The notes beneath the pieces are model-generated. The model was not told the origin of the DNA and made no database searches. It was given only the letters and a program-made list of their open reading frames with translations. A stretch of DNA of 5,892 nucleotides, from NCBI GenBank assembly GCA_023425455.1, contig JAFACP010000334.1:1-5892 (forward strand), written 5' to 3'. This stretch comes from Pseudomonadota bacterium. GTDB lineage: Bacteria > Pseudomonadota > Gammaproteobacteria > Enterobacterales > Enterobacteriaceae. Below are positions 1-5,892 of this stretch, one piece after another (position 1 is the first letter of the stretch; the number at the start of each line of letters is the position of its first letter). The position numbers were made by a program, and so were the translations under genes.

Positions 1-398
1 CCAAGGCGGGACGGAAGCAGGGCTTCAATCTTCTCGCGCAACAGACGCGCCAGAACAGGGGCATTCCCCCCGGAGGAGATCGCCACCAGCAGCGGCGAAC
101 GGTCAACGACTGACGGGAAAATGAACGAGCACAGCGGCGGATCGTCTACCACGTTCACCAGCCGGTGACGGGCCTGCGCGGCCTCGGAAACCCGGCGGTT
201 AAGCTCGCGGTCGTCGGTGGCGGCGATCGCCAGCACCACGTTATCGATGAGCGCCTCGGTAAAATCCTCGCCGCTGACAATCTGCACCTGCGCGCCCGCG
301 CGTCGCAGGAAGGCGATTTTACGATCGGCAGTCTCGCCTGTACCAACAACCAGTACCGGCCTCTCTTTTATCGCGGCAAACAGGGGCAGAAAGTCCAC
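1..398 (-). CDS. cysG: Siroheme synthase CysG-type (CysF-like), N-terminal part
   Basis: The gene enters from the left edge; 132 full codons are visible. Siroheme synthases turn uroporphyrinogen III into siroheme, and this part is the NAD-dependent precorrin-2 dehydrogenase/ferrochelatase domain; the methyltransferase domain lies outside. The protein begins [19 protein letters not shown] and has a Rossmann GTGETA loop (residues 19-24), AIAATDD (57-63), NVVDD (82-86, Asp85 matching Salmonella Asp104) and ISSGG (107-111). The start is GTG at 396-398: an in-frame stop (TAG, 402-404) lies two codons upstream, so no earlier start exists. The Shine-Dalgarno is weak. Compared with E. coli CysG as I recall it, about 19 residues are absent after residue ~40. 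The gene is divergent from iap, where E. coli has cysD, which fits the cysF gene of the Klebsiella aerogenes cysFDNC operon. It is probably sulfur-regulated, unlike the nirBD-linked cysG. The family call is firm; the cysF assignment is inferred from position. Confidence 0.93.
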   Translation of the reverse strand, partial: MDFLPLFAAIKERPVLVVGTGETADRKIAFLRRAGAQVQIVSGEDFTEALIDNVVLAIAATDDRELNRRVSEAAQARHRLVNVVDDPPLCSFIFPSVVDRSPLLVAISSGGNAPVLARLLREKIEALLPSRL

Positions 399-432
399 AA
401 GCTACAACTCACTCACAACCAGGAATAGTGGG

Positions 433-461
433 ACTATAGGGGGCAGCTTAGATCGAATGAA
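433..461 (-). promoter_or_regulatory. Candidate promoter of the cysG-like gene (operon)
   Basis: Read on the minus strand, TATAGT at 433-438 matches the -10 consensus at five of six positions. TTCATT at 456-461 is a poor -35 (three of six), separated by exactly 17 bp. Transcription would start near 426, giving a leader of about 28 nt before the GTG start. A good -10 with a poor -35 is typical of activator-dependent promoters, and cysteine regulon promoters of enterics need CysB with N-acetylserine. The assignment rests on inspection of motif and spacing only. Confidence 0.5.
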
Positions 462-475
462 ATTACGAATTGGAA

Positions 476-489
476 TGAGTAGTTACTCA
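476..489. promoter_or_regulatory. Inverted repeat, candidate CysB/LysR-type operator
   Basis: TGAGTA (476-481) and TACTCA (484-489) form a perfect 6-bp inverted repeat with a 2-bp centre. The sequence TGGAAT occurs beside it at 471-476 and again at 491-496, exactly 20 bp or about two helical turns apart. The repeat centre is about 56 bp upstream of the predicted start of the cysG-like transcript, just behind the weak -35, where LysR-type activators such as CysB usually bind. CysB sites are too degenerate for the motif itself to be diagnostic, so the link to CysB is inferred from position and gene content. Confidence 0.35.
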
Positions 490-570
490 ATGGAATAACG
501 ATACGGAAAAGCAAATATCAAAAAGTGCTTAACGCACGACATTTCGGGCATTTAAGCGCAATTCAAATTG

Positions 571-586
571 TGTATACAGGATCACA
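571..586 (+). promoter_or_regulatory. CRP-like site upstream of iap
   Basis: TGTAT (571-575), six bases, then TCACA (582-586) resembles the CRP consensus TGTGA-N6-TCACA. The right half is perfect and the left half matches at three of five bases. Its centre, 578.5, is about 39 bp upstream of the start predicted from the -10-like TAAAAT at 605-610, near the usual class II position. The left half is weak and the site overlaps the candidate -35, so this is tentative. Confidence 0.25.
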
Positions 587-610
587 GTTTCATACTAAGC
601 GGGTTAAAAT
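581..610 (+). promoter_or_regulatory. Candidate iap promoter
   Basis: TAAAAT at 605-610 matches the -10 consensus at five of six bases. ATCACA at 581-586 matches the -35 at four of six, with an 18-bp spacer. Transcription would begin near 617, leaving a leader of about 19 nt that contains the Shine-Dalgarno AAGGA (624-628). A competing pair is TTGTGT (568-573) with CATACT (591-596), spaced 17 bp. Inspection does not decide between them. Confidence 0.35.
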
Positions 611-635
611 TTTGCGCTGTTTGTAAGGATACCCT

Positions 636-1679
636 ATGTTTTCCGCAATGCGCCGCTGCCTCTCACTGCTGGCGTTCGGCGTTTGCTTTACCGATCCGGC
701 TCTGGCTCATGCCCCATCCTATGGTGAAATCGCCAATATGCAGGCGCGCCACATCGCGACGCTCTTTCCCGGACGCATGACCGGGACCCCTGCGGAGATG
801 CTCTCCGCTGACTATGTCCGTCAACAGTTCGCCGGGATGGGCTACCAGAGCGATATCCGCACGTTTCACAGCCGGTACATCTACACCTCACGCAACAAGA
901 GCAAAAACTGGCATAACGTCACCGGCAGCACGGTTATTGCCGCGCATGAGGGGAAAGCCGAACAGCAGATTATCATCATGGCGCATCTCGATACCTATGC
1001 GCCGATGAGCGACGCGGACACCGATAACAACCTCGGCGGCCTGACGTTGCAGGGGATCGACGACAACGCCGCGGGTCTGGGGGTGATGCTTGAGCTGGCC
1101 GAACGCCTGAAAAATATCCCGACCCGGTACGGTATCCGCTTTGTCGCGACCAGCGGCGAAGAGGAGGGAAAACTCGGCGCAGAGAATCTGCTAAAGCGGA
1201 TGAGCGCAAATGAGAAGAAAAATACGCTGCTGGTGATTAATCTCGATAACCTGATCGTCGGCGATAAGCTCTATTTCAACAGCGGGCAAACGACCCCGAG
1301 CAGCGTGCGCAAGCTCACCCGCGACCGGGCGCTGTCCATTGCCCGAAGCCTTGGGGTTTACGCCACGACCAACCCGGGGGCTAACCCCAACTATCCACGG
1401 GGAACCGGCTGCTGCAACGACGGCGAAGTGTTTGATAAAGCGGGGATCCCGGTGCTCTACGTTGAGGCCACGAACTGGACGCTGGGCAAAAAAGATGGTT
1501 TCCAGCAGCGCAGCAGGTCGAAAGCCTTTCCGCAGGGAACCAGTTGGCACGATATCCGGCTGGATAATCAGCAGCACATTGACCGCGCGCTGCCGCAGCG
1601 CATTGAGCACCGTAGCCGTGACGTCGTGAGAGTGATGCTGCCGCTGGTGAAAGAGCTGGCAAAAGCCGGTAAAGCCTGA
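636..1679 (+). CDS. iap: Alkaline phosphatase isozyme conversion aminopeptidase (M28 family)
   Basis: This 347-aa protein closely matches E. coli Iap (345 aa), the periplasmic aminopeptidase that removes the N-terminal arginine of mature alkaline phosphatase and so changes its isozyme pattern. Residues 1-24 form a Sec signal peptide: MFSAMRRC, a hydrophobic core, then ALA before a likely cleavage after residue 24. The rest is a zinc-dependent M28 peptidase: HLD (His117, Asp119), DDNAAG (Asp142/143), SGEEEG (Glu175-177), NLDN (Asp204) and SWHD (His305) fit the expected metal ligands and catalytic acid. A GCCND cysteine pair (259-260) could form a disulfide. The ATG follows a good Shine-Dalgarno (AAGGA, 624-628) and puts the signal peptide in the right place. 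The gene is transcribed alone, divergent from the siroheme synthase gene and convergent with cysH. Nothing suggests damage. Confidence 0.96.
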   Translation: MFSAMRRCLSLLAFGVCFTDPALAHAPSYGEIANMQARHIATLFPGRMTGTPAEMLSADYVRQQFAGMGYQSDIRTFHSRYIYTSRNKSKNWHNVTGSTVIAAHEGKAEQQIIIMAHLDTYAPMSDADTDNNLGGLTLQGIDDNAAGLGVMLELAERLKNIPTRYGIRFVATSGEEEGKLGAENLLKRMSANEKKNTLLVINLDNLIVGDKLYFNSGQTTPSSVRKLTRDRALSIARSLGVYATTNPGANPNYPRGTGCCNDGEVFDKAGIPVLYVEATNWTLGKKDGFQQRSRSKAFPQGTSWHDIRLDNQQHIDRALPQRIEHRSRDVVRVMLPLVKELAKAGKA

Positions 1680-1684
1680 GGGAT

Positions 1685-1708
1685 GCCCGGCGATGCGGTA
1701 CGCCGGGC
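1685..1708. terminator. Hairpin between convergent iap and cysH
   Basis: GCCCGGCG (1685-1692) and CGCCGGGC (1701-1708) form a perfect 8-bp stem, all G-C pairs, around an 8-nt loop. It fills most of the 39 bp between the iap stop (1679) and the cysH stop (1719), so it could end or protect both transcripts. No T-run follows on either strand, so it is not a classical intrinsic terminator. It could act with Rho, stabilise 3' ends, or be a remnant of a REP-type palindrome, since GATGCGG also occurs in enteric REP elements. Confidence 0.55.
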
Positions 1709-1718
1709 CAGTTCGTGA

Positions 1719-2453
1719 TTATCCTTCGTGCAGCCCGCACTCGCGTTTCAGACCAAAGAAGCGCGTCTCTTCTTCCGCCATGCCGGGCTCCCATTTCCGC
1801 GTGGTATGGGTGTCCCCCACCGACAGATAGCCCTGATCCCACAGCGGATGGTATTTCAGCCCGTGCTTTTGCAGATACTGATACACGGTGCGGTTATCCC
1901 AGTCGATAATCGGCAGCACTTTAAACACCCCGCGCTGAACCGCCAGCACCGGCAGCGTTGCCCGGCTGCCGGACTGTTCGCGCCGCAGGCCCGCGAACCA
2001 GGTTTGCGCGTTCAGCGTTTTTAGCGCACGGTTCATCGGCTCAACTTTGTTGATCTCGTTGTATTTCTCTATGCCTTCAACGCCCTGCTCCCACAGTTTG
2101 CCGTAGCGCGCTTCCTGCCACGCCGCGCTTTGCTCTGCGCGAAACACCTTCAGGTTCAGCCCGAGCTTGTCCGTCAGCTCATCGATAAACTGGTAGGTTT
2201 CCGGGAACAGGTAGCCGGTATCGGTGAGGATCACCGGGATGTCCGGGCGGATCTGGTTCACCAGATGCAGGCTGACCGCCGCCTGAATACCAAAACTCGA
2301 CGAAAGCACATACTCTCCCGGCAGGTTTTCCAGCGCCCAGACCACACGCCCTTCGGCGTCCAGCTTTTCCAGTTGAGCGTTGATTTCCGCAAGCTGAAGA
2401 ATACGCTCAACTTTTGGCAGTTCATTAAGGGCATGTAGATCGAGTACGGACAT
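1719..2453 (-). CDS. cysH: Phosphoadenosine phosphosulfate (PAPS) reductase
   Basis: CysH reduces PAPS to sulfite and adenosine 3',5'-bisphosphate using thioredoxin, in the cytoplasm. The 244-aa product has the same length as E. coli CysH and aligns with it almost without gaps. SSSFGIQAA (51-59) is the PP-loop-type nucleotide-binding segment, [11 protein letters not shown] (76-86) and [10 protein letters not shown] (155-164) are substrate-binding segments, and the C-terminal ECGLHEG carries the catalytic Cys239. The paired cysteines that bind the 4Fe-4S cluster in plant-type and APS-reducing relatives are absent, so this is the cluster-free, thioredoxin-dependent PAPS form. The ATG at 2451-2453 follows GAGG with a 5-nt spacer. 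It is the last gene of cysJIH, 95 bp after cysI, and converges on iap with 39 bp between the stops. Control is expected through CysB at the upstream cysJ promoter, outside the window. Confidence 0.98.
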   Translation of the reverse strand: MSVLDLHALNELPKVERILQLAEINAQLEKLDAEGRVVWALENLPGEYVLSSSFGIQAAVSLHLVNQIRPDIPVILTDTGYLFPETYQFIDELTDKLGLNLKVFRAEQSAAWQEARYGKLWEQGVEGIEKYNEINKVEPMNRALKTLNAQTWFAGLRREQSGSRATLPVLAVQRGVFKVLPIIDWDNRTVYQYLQKHGLKYHPLWDQGYLSVGDTHTTRKWEPGMAEEETRFFGLKRECGLHEG

Positions 2454-2470
2454 AAGAACCTCGTTTGCCT

Positions 2471-2510
2471 GTTTTGTCGGGCGGCTCGCGGGCAGCCCGG
2501 TTTACAAAAC
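2471..2510 (-). other. Long imperfect stem-loop before cysH
   Basis: In the minus-strand transcript GUUUUGU (2504-2510) can pair with ACAAAAC (2471-2477), and next to it CGGGC (2495-2499) with GCCCG (2478-2482). This makes a 12-bp stem with a 4-nt bulge (2500-2503) and a 12-nt loop in which two further G-C pairs are possible. The stem ends 17 nt upstream of the cysH ATG, so it leaves the Shine-Dalgarno free. It shares bases with the hairpin at 2498-2512, so only one of the two can form at once. Its function is unknown. Confidence 0.4.
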
Positions 2511-2512
2511 CG
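2498..2512 (-). other. Short perfect hairpin in the cysI-cysH spacer
   Basis: CGGTTT and AAACCG form a perfect 6-bp stem around a 3-nt loop (TGT on the minus strand). No T-run follows, so it is not a terminator, and cysH downstream needs read-through. It may mark an mRNA processing or stability point between cysI and cysH, but that is inference. Confidence 0.4.
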
Positions 2513-2518
2513 ATTCGC

Positions 2519-2538
2519 CCGGCAGCCGCGGCCGCCGG
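2519..2538 (-). other. GC-rich hairpin just downstream of cysI
   Basis: CCGGC (2519-2523) and GCCGG (2534-2538) form a 5-bp stem. One mismatch follows, then two more G-C pairs, around a CGCG loop. It begins 10 nt after the cysI stop. Such 3' hairpins can shield upstream mRNA from 3' exonucleases and give unequal expression along an operon; here that is only a possibility. Confidence 0.35.
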
Positions 2539-2548
2539 ACCATCTTCA

Positions 2549-4261
2549 TTACTCCCAGAAATCCCGCGCGGGATCGCATACCGGGCGAATGATGCCCGCA
2601 CGCACCGTAAAGTCGCCGAAGCCTTCACCCGCTTCACGCTCTTTCGCCCAGCGCCCGACAAGCTCGTCGATGGAATCAAGAATTTCCGGTTCCGTAATAT
2701 TTTCACGGTACATACGCGGAATGCGCGTCCCCATACGGTTGCCGCCAAGGTGCACGTTGTAACGACCCGGCGCTTTGCCCACCAGACCCAGCTCGGCCAG
2801 CATCGCGCGACCGCAGCCGTTCGGGCAGCCGGTGACGCGCATAACAATATGCTCGTCCGGAATACCGTGCTTTTCCAGAATCGCTTCCACTTTATCAGTG
2901 AAGGACGGCAGGAAACGTTCCGCTTCGGCCATCGCCAGCGGGCAGGTCGGGAACGACACGCAGGCCATCGAGTTTTCACGCTGCGGTTTAACCGCATTCA
3001 TCAACCCATGATCGCGCGCCAGCTTCTCGATCTTCGCCTTCTGGCTTTCCGGCACGCCGGCAATAATCAGGTTCTGGTTAGCGGTAATACGGAACTCGCC
3101 TTTATGGATCTTAGCAATTTCCAGCAGACCGGTTTTCAGCGGGCGGCCCGGATAATCCAGAATACGCCCGTTCTCGATAAACAGCGTCAGGTGCCATTTA
3201 TTGTCGATCCCTTTTACCCAGCCGATACGATCGCCGCGACCGGTGAATTCGTAAGGGCGGATCGGCTCAAACTTGATCCCCGCGCGGCGCTCCACTTCTT
3301 CTTTGAACGTCTCGACGCCCACGCGCTCCAGGGTGTATTTGGTTTTCGCGTTTTTACGGTCGGTACGGTTGCCCCAGTCGCGCTGGGTAGTAACCACCGC
3401 CTCAGCCACGGCCAGCGTGTGCTCCAGCGGCAGGAAGCCGAACTCGCTCGCGGTGCGGGCGTAGGTTTTCTTGTTCCCATGCTCGATGGACAAACCGCCG
3501 CCCACCAGCAGGTTAAAGCCGACCAGCTTGCCATTTTCGGCAATCGCCACGAAGTTCATGTCGTTGGCGTGCAGGTCGATATCGTTCTGCGGCGGGATAA
3601 CCACCGTGGTCTTGAATTTGCGCGGCAGGTAGGTCTGACCGAGGATCGGCTCTTCGTCCGTGGTCGCGACTTTCTCCTGATCGAGCCAGATCTCCGCATA
3701 AGCGCGGGTACGCGGCAGCAGGTGCTCGGAGATCTTCTTCGCCCACTCGTACGCTTCGGCGTGCAGCTCGGACTCATACGGGTTCGAGGTGCAAAGCACG
3801 TTACGGTTCATGTCGTTGGCGGTCGCCAGCGCGTCCAGCCCCACGGAGTGCAGCATCTGGTGCACCGGCTTGACGTTTTTCTTCAGAATGCCGTGGAACT
3901 GGAAGGTCTGACGGTTAGTCAGACGGATGCTGCCGTAAATCGTGTTTTCACCGGCAAACTTGTCGATCGCCTGCCACTGTTTGGTGGTGATAATGCCACC
4001 CGGCAGGCGGCAGCGCAGCAGCATCGCATGACGCGGCTCCAGCTTCTGTTCGGCACGTTCGGCGCGGATATCGCGGTCGTCCTGCTGGTACATACCGTGG
4101 AAACGGATCAGCAGGAAGTTGTCGCCTTTGAAACCGCCGGTCAGGCCGTCATTTAAATCTTCGGCAATGGTACCGCGCAGGTAGTTGCTCTCTACCTTCA
4201 TGCGCTCGGCATCAGACAGTTTGCCTTCAACCACCAGTGGACCAGGATGTTTTTCGCTCAT
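2549..4261 (-). CDS. cysI: Assimilatory sulfite reductase (NADPH) haemoprotein beta subunit
   Basis: CysI carries siroheme coupled to a 4Fe-4S cluster and catalyses the six-electron reduction of sulfite to sulfide, fed with electrons by CysJ in the cytoplasmic holoenzyme. The 570-aa product has the same length and residue numbering as E. coli CysI. The four cluster/siroheme cysteines are present as ACVSFPTC (Cys434, Cys440) and TGCPNGC (Cys479, Cys483). The anion-binding basic residues are in place: Arg83 (LLRCRLPGG), Arg153 (MNRNV), Lys215 and Lys217 (LPRKFK). Two ferredoxin-like/haemoprotein repeats make up the rest. The ATG (4259-4261) overlaps the cysJ stop by one base (TAATG), so translation is probably coupled to cysJ; only a weak GAGA-type ribosome site precedes it. 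The enzyme needs siroheme, the product of the gene type at the left edge. The gene appears intact. Confidence 0.98.
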   Translation of the reverse strand: MSEKHPGPLVVEGKLSDAERMKVESNYLRGTIAEDLNDGLTGGFKGDNFLLIRFHGMYQQDDRDIRAERAEQKLEPRHAMLLRCRLPGGIITTKQWQAIDKFAGENTIYGSIRLTNRQTFQFHGILKKNVKPVHQMLHSVGLDALATANDMNRNVLCTSNPYESELHAEAYEWAKKISEHLLPRTRAYAEIWLDQEKVATTDEEPILGQTYLPRKFKTTVVIPPQNDIDLHANDMNFVAIAENGKLVGFNLLVGGGLSIEHGNKKTYARTASEFGFLPLEHTLAVAEAVVTTQRDWGNRTDRKNAKTKYTLERVGVETFKEEVERRAGIKFEPIRPYEFTGRGDRIGWVKGIDNKWHLTLFIENGRILDYPGRPLKTGLLEIAKIHKGEFRITANQNLIIAGVPESQKAKIEKLARDHGLMNAVKPQRENSMACVSFPTCPLAMAEAERFLPSFTDKVEAILEKHGIPDEHIVMRVTGCPNGCGRAMLAELGLVGKAPGRYNVHLGGNRMGTRIPRMYRENITEPEILDSIDELVGRWAKEREAGEGFGDFTVRAGIIRPVCDPARDFWE

Positions 4262-5892
4262 TAGTAGACATCTCGCTGATAACGGCGCTCAACGCGCAGC
4301 TCACTTAAATATTCATCCGCCGTTTCGGCATCCATACCGCCGAATTCGGCAATCACGTCCAGCAACGCCTGCTCAACGTCTTTCGCCATGCGATTGGCGT
4401 CTCCGCAGACATAAATATGGGCACCGTCATTGATCCAGCGCCACAGCTCTGCGCCCTGTTCGCGCAGTTTGTCTTGTACGTATACTTTTTCTTTTTGGTC
4501 ACGCGACCAGGCCAGATCGATGCGCGAAAGCACACCCTCTTTGACGTAACGCTGCCATTCAACCTGGTAGAGGAAGTCGTCGGTAAAGTGCGGGTTACCG
4601 AAGAAGAGCCAGTTTTTGCCCGCCGCCTCATCTGCTGCGCGCTGCTGCATAAAGGCGCGGAACGGCGCGATGCCGGTGCCGGGGCCAATCATAATCACCG
4701 GTGTTTCCGGGTTGGCCGGCAGACGGAAGTTGTCGTTGTGCTCAATAAAGACGCGCACCTCGCCCTCCTCTTCCACCCGGTCCGCCAGGTAGCCCGATGC
4801 GCCGCCCGTCCGCGCGCGGCCTTCGACTTCGTAGCGCACCACGCCAACCGTGACATGCACTTCGCTCTCAACTTCTGCCTGCGACGAGGCGATAGAGTAG
4901 AGGCGTGGCGTCAGCGGACGCAGAAGACCGATTAACGCCCCGGCATCCAGCTGGGCCGGCGAGAAGCGAACCATGTCGACAATCGGTGTGCTGGCGGCAT
5001 AGTGCTGCAGTTTTGCTTTGTCACCCACCAGCGGCAGAAGGGCCTCACTGCGGGTAAGCGTAGCGTAGTTTTCCACGATATTGCTGGTGTTCACCGTCAG
5101 TTCAAAATGCCACTGCAGCGCTTCAGCGAGCGGCAGCGTTTTCCCTTCCACGGTTACCGGCTCATCGCCCTTCAGCCACAGCAGTTCGACCAGCTCTTTC
5201 ACCAGCGCAGGATCGTTCTGATACCAGACGCCCAGCGCATCACCCGGCTGGTAGCGCAGGCCGGAGTCCGCCAGATCGATTTCGATATGACGAACATCTT
5301 TTTCCGAGTCGCGGCCGGTAATTTTCTGATTAACCGACAGGCTGGCCGTCAGCGGCGACGCTTTGCTGTAGGGACTGGTGTAGATCTCATTGACCGCGCC
5401 GGTGACACTCAACGCCGCCTGCGCTGGCGCTGCGGCGGGAGCCCGCGCTTTCAGTACCTCAACGACGCGCGTGCGCCATTCCGCTGCGGCCGGCTGGTAT
5501 TCAACGTCGGCATCAACGCGGTCCAGCAGGCGCTCAGCCCCGAGTTCCGCCAGCCTGCTGTCGAAATCTTTCCCGGACTGGCAGAAAAATTCGTAAGAGG
5601 TATCACCGAGGCCAAAGACGGCGAAAGCGGTGCCCTCCAGTTTCGGCGCTTTCTTCGAGAACAGGAATTTGTGCAGGGCCACCGCCTCTTCAGCCGGTTC
5701 ACCTTCACCCTGGGTTGAGGCCACCACCACCAGCAGTTTCTCTGACGCGATTTGTTTAAATTTATAATCCCCGGCGTTGACCAGGTTCACGTTCAGTTTG
5801 GCGGCGAGCAGGTCATCACGCAGCGCTTCCGCCACCCGGCGGGCGTTGCCGGTCTGCGAGGCTGAGATAAGCGTAATGGCCGGGCTCTCAAC
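4261..5892 (-). CDS. cysJ: Sulfite reductase (NADPH) flavoprotein alpha subunit, N-terminus cut off
   Basis: CysJ takes electrons from NADPH through FAD and FMN to CysI. The frame is open to the right edge; 543 residues are visible, so about 56 of the ~599 in E. coli CysJ and the start codon are missing. Domains in order (visible-residue numbering): a flavodoxin-like FMN domain from about 5 to 150 with [10 protein letters not shown] (10-19) and STQGEGEP (59-66); a short Ala/Pro-rich linker (~150-165); then the ferredoxin-NADP reductase-like part, with RLYSIASS for FAD (330-337), [12 protein letters not shown] for NADP pyrophosphate (403-414) and [13 protein letters not shown] (494-506). The protein ends in Tyr (QRDVY), as in E. 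coli, where the C-terminal aromatic residue packs on FAD. The GTG at 5833-5835 is an internal valine codon, not the start, because the FMN motif lies upstream in frame. It is the first gene of cysJIH. Confidence 0.98.
   Translation of the reverse strand, partial: VESPAITLISASQTGNARRVAEALRDDLLAAKLNVNLVNAGDYKFKQIASEKLLVVVASTQGEGEPAEEAVALHKFLFSKKAPKLEGTAFAVFGLGDTSYEFFCQSGKDFDSRLAELGAERLLDRVDADVEYQPAAAEWRTRVVEVLKARAPAAAPAQAALSVTGAVNEIYTSPYSKASPLTASLSVNQKITGRDSEKDVRHIEIDLADSGLRYQPGDALGVWYQNDPALVKELVELLWLKGDEPVTVEGKTLPLAEALQWHFELTVNTSNIVENYATLTRSEALLPLVGDKAKLQHYAASTPIVDMVRFSPAQLDAGALIGLLRPLTPRLYSIASSQAEVESEVHVTVGVVRYEVEGRARTGGASGYLADRVEEEGEVRVFIEHNDNFRLPANPETPVIMIGPGTGIAPFRAFMQQRAADEAAGKNWLFFGNPHFTDDFLYQVEWQRYVKEGVLSRIDLAWSRDQKEKVYVQDKLREQGAELWRWINDGAHIYVCGDANRMAKDVEQALLDVIAEFGGMDAETADEYLSELRVERRYQRDVY

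Noticed and set aside
165..498. Two plus-strand frames opposite the siroheme synthase gene (165-428 and 217-498)
   Set aside because: They are antisense to a clearly recognised coding region, and their products have no family resemblance.
1191..1610. A 139-codon minus-strand frame inside iap
   Set aside because: It overlaps the conserved catalytic part of iap on the opposite strand and has no independent support.
2528..2535. Palindrome GCGGCCGC in the cysI-cysH spacer
   Set aside because: A restriction-type palindrome expected by chance in a GC-rich spacer; it is already part of the hairpin at 2519-2538.
1680..2560. Possible CRISPR repeat or remnant in the iap-cysH or cysH-cysI spacers (the CGGTTTA start recalls the type I-E repeat)
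   Set aside because: Only seven bases match, there is no second copy and no regular spacing; the sequence is explained by a short hairpin.
2465..4156. A 563-codon open frame on the plus strand opposite cysI
   Set aside because: It lies antisense to a fully conserved gene, its product resembles no known protein and is rich in Arg/His/Gln as expected of a reverse-frame shadow in GC-rich DNA; it also runs through the structured cysI-cysH spacer.
5002..5718. A 238-codon plus-strand frame opposite cysJ
   Set aside because: Antisense shadow of conserved cysJ codons, with no recognisable domain and no convincing ribosome site.
5833..5835. GTG as the start of cysJ
   Set aside because: The frame stays open upstream to the window edge and encodes the FMN-binding [10 protein letters not shown] motif, so this GTG is an internal valine codon.

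Overview
The window comes from the chromosome of an enteric gammaproteobacterium (Enterobacteriaceae, close to Enterobacter/Klebsiella). The coding sequence is moderately GC-rich. CysH and CysI have the same lengths as the E. coli proteins (244 and 570 aa) and are nearly collinear with them. All identifications rest on recognising the encoded proteins; no database search was run.

Layout: (1) 1-398, minus strand: the start of a siroheme synthase gene of the CysG type. Its position, divergent from iap and reading off the left edge, is that of the extra siroheme synthase gene described as cysF in Klebsiella aerogenes, first gene of a cysFDNC sulfate-activation operon. (2) 399-635: a divergent control region, with a candidate activator-dependent promoter and an inverted repeat for the cysG-like gene, and a candidate CRP-like site and promoter for iap. 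(3) 636-1679, plus strand: iap, a secreted M28 aminopeptidase. (4) 1680-1718: a 39-bp gap between convergent genes, holding one perfect GC-rich hairpin. (5) 1719-5892, minus strand: cysH, cysI and most of cysJ, the assimilatory sulfate-reduction operon cysJIH. cysJ runs off the right edge, so its first ~56 residues and the operon promoter lie outside.

How the genes work together: CysDNC, expected beyond the left edge, would make PAPS. CysH reduces PAPS to sulfite with thioredoxin. CysJ (flavoprotein) passes NADPH electrons to CysI (siroheme/4Fe-4S haemoprotein), which reduces sulfite to sulfide for cysteine synthesis. The siroheme cofactor of CysI is what the left-edge gene product would make, so supply of the cofactor is placed beside the pathway that uses it. 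Iap is a periplasmic peptidase with no evident role in sulfur metabolism.

Points of note: the siroheme synthase lacks about 19 residues inside its Rossmann domain compared with E. coli/Salmonella CysG; the iap-cysH interval, which carries a type I-E CRISPR-Cas locus in E. coli K-12, is empty; and the cysI-cysH spacer can form two mutually exclusive RNA folds just upstream of the cysH ribosome binding site. I found no CRISPR array, mobile element, RNA gene or clearly new system.
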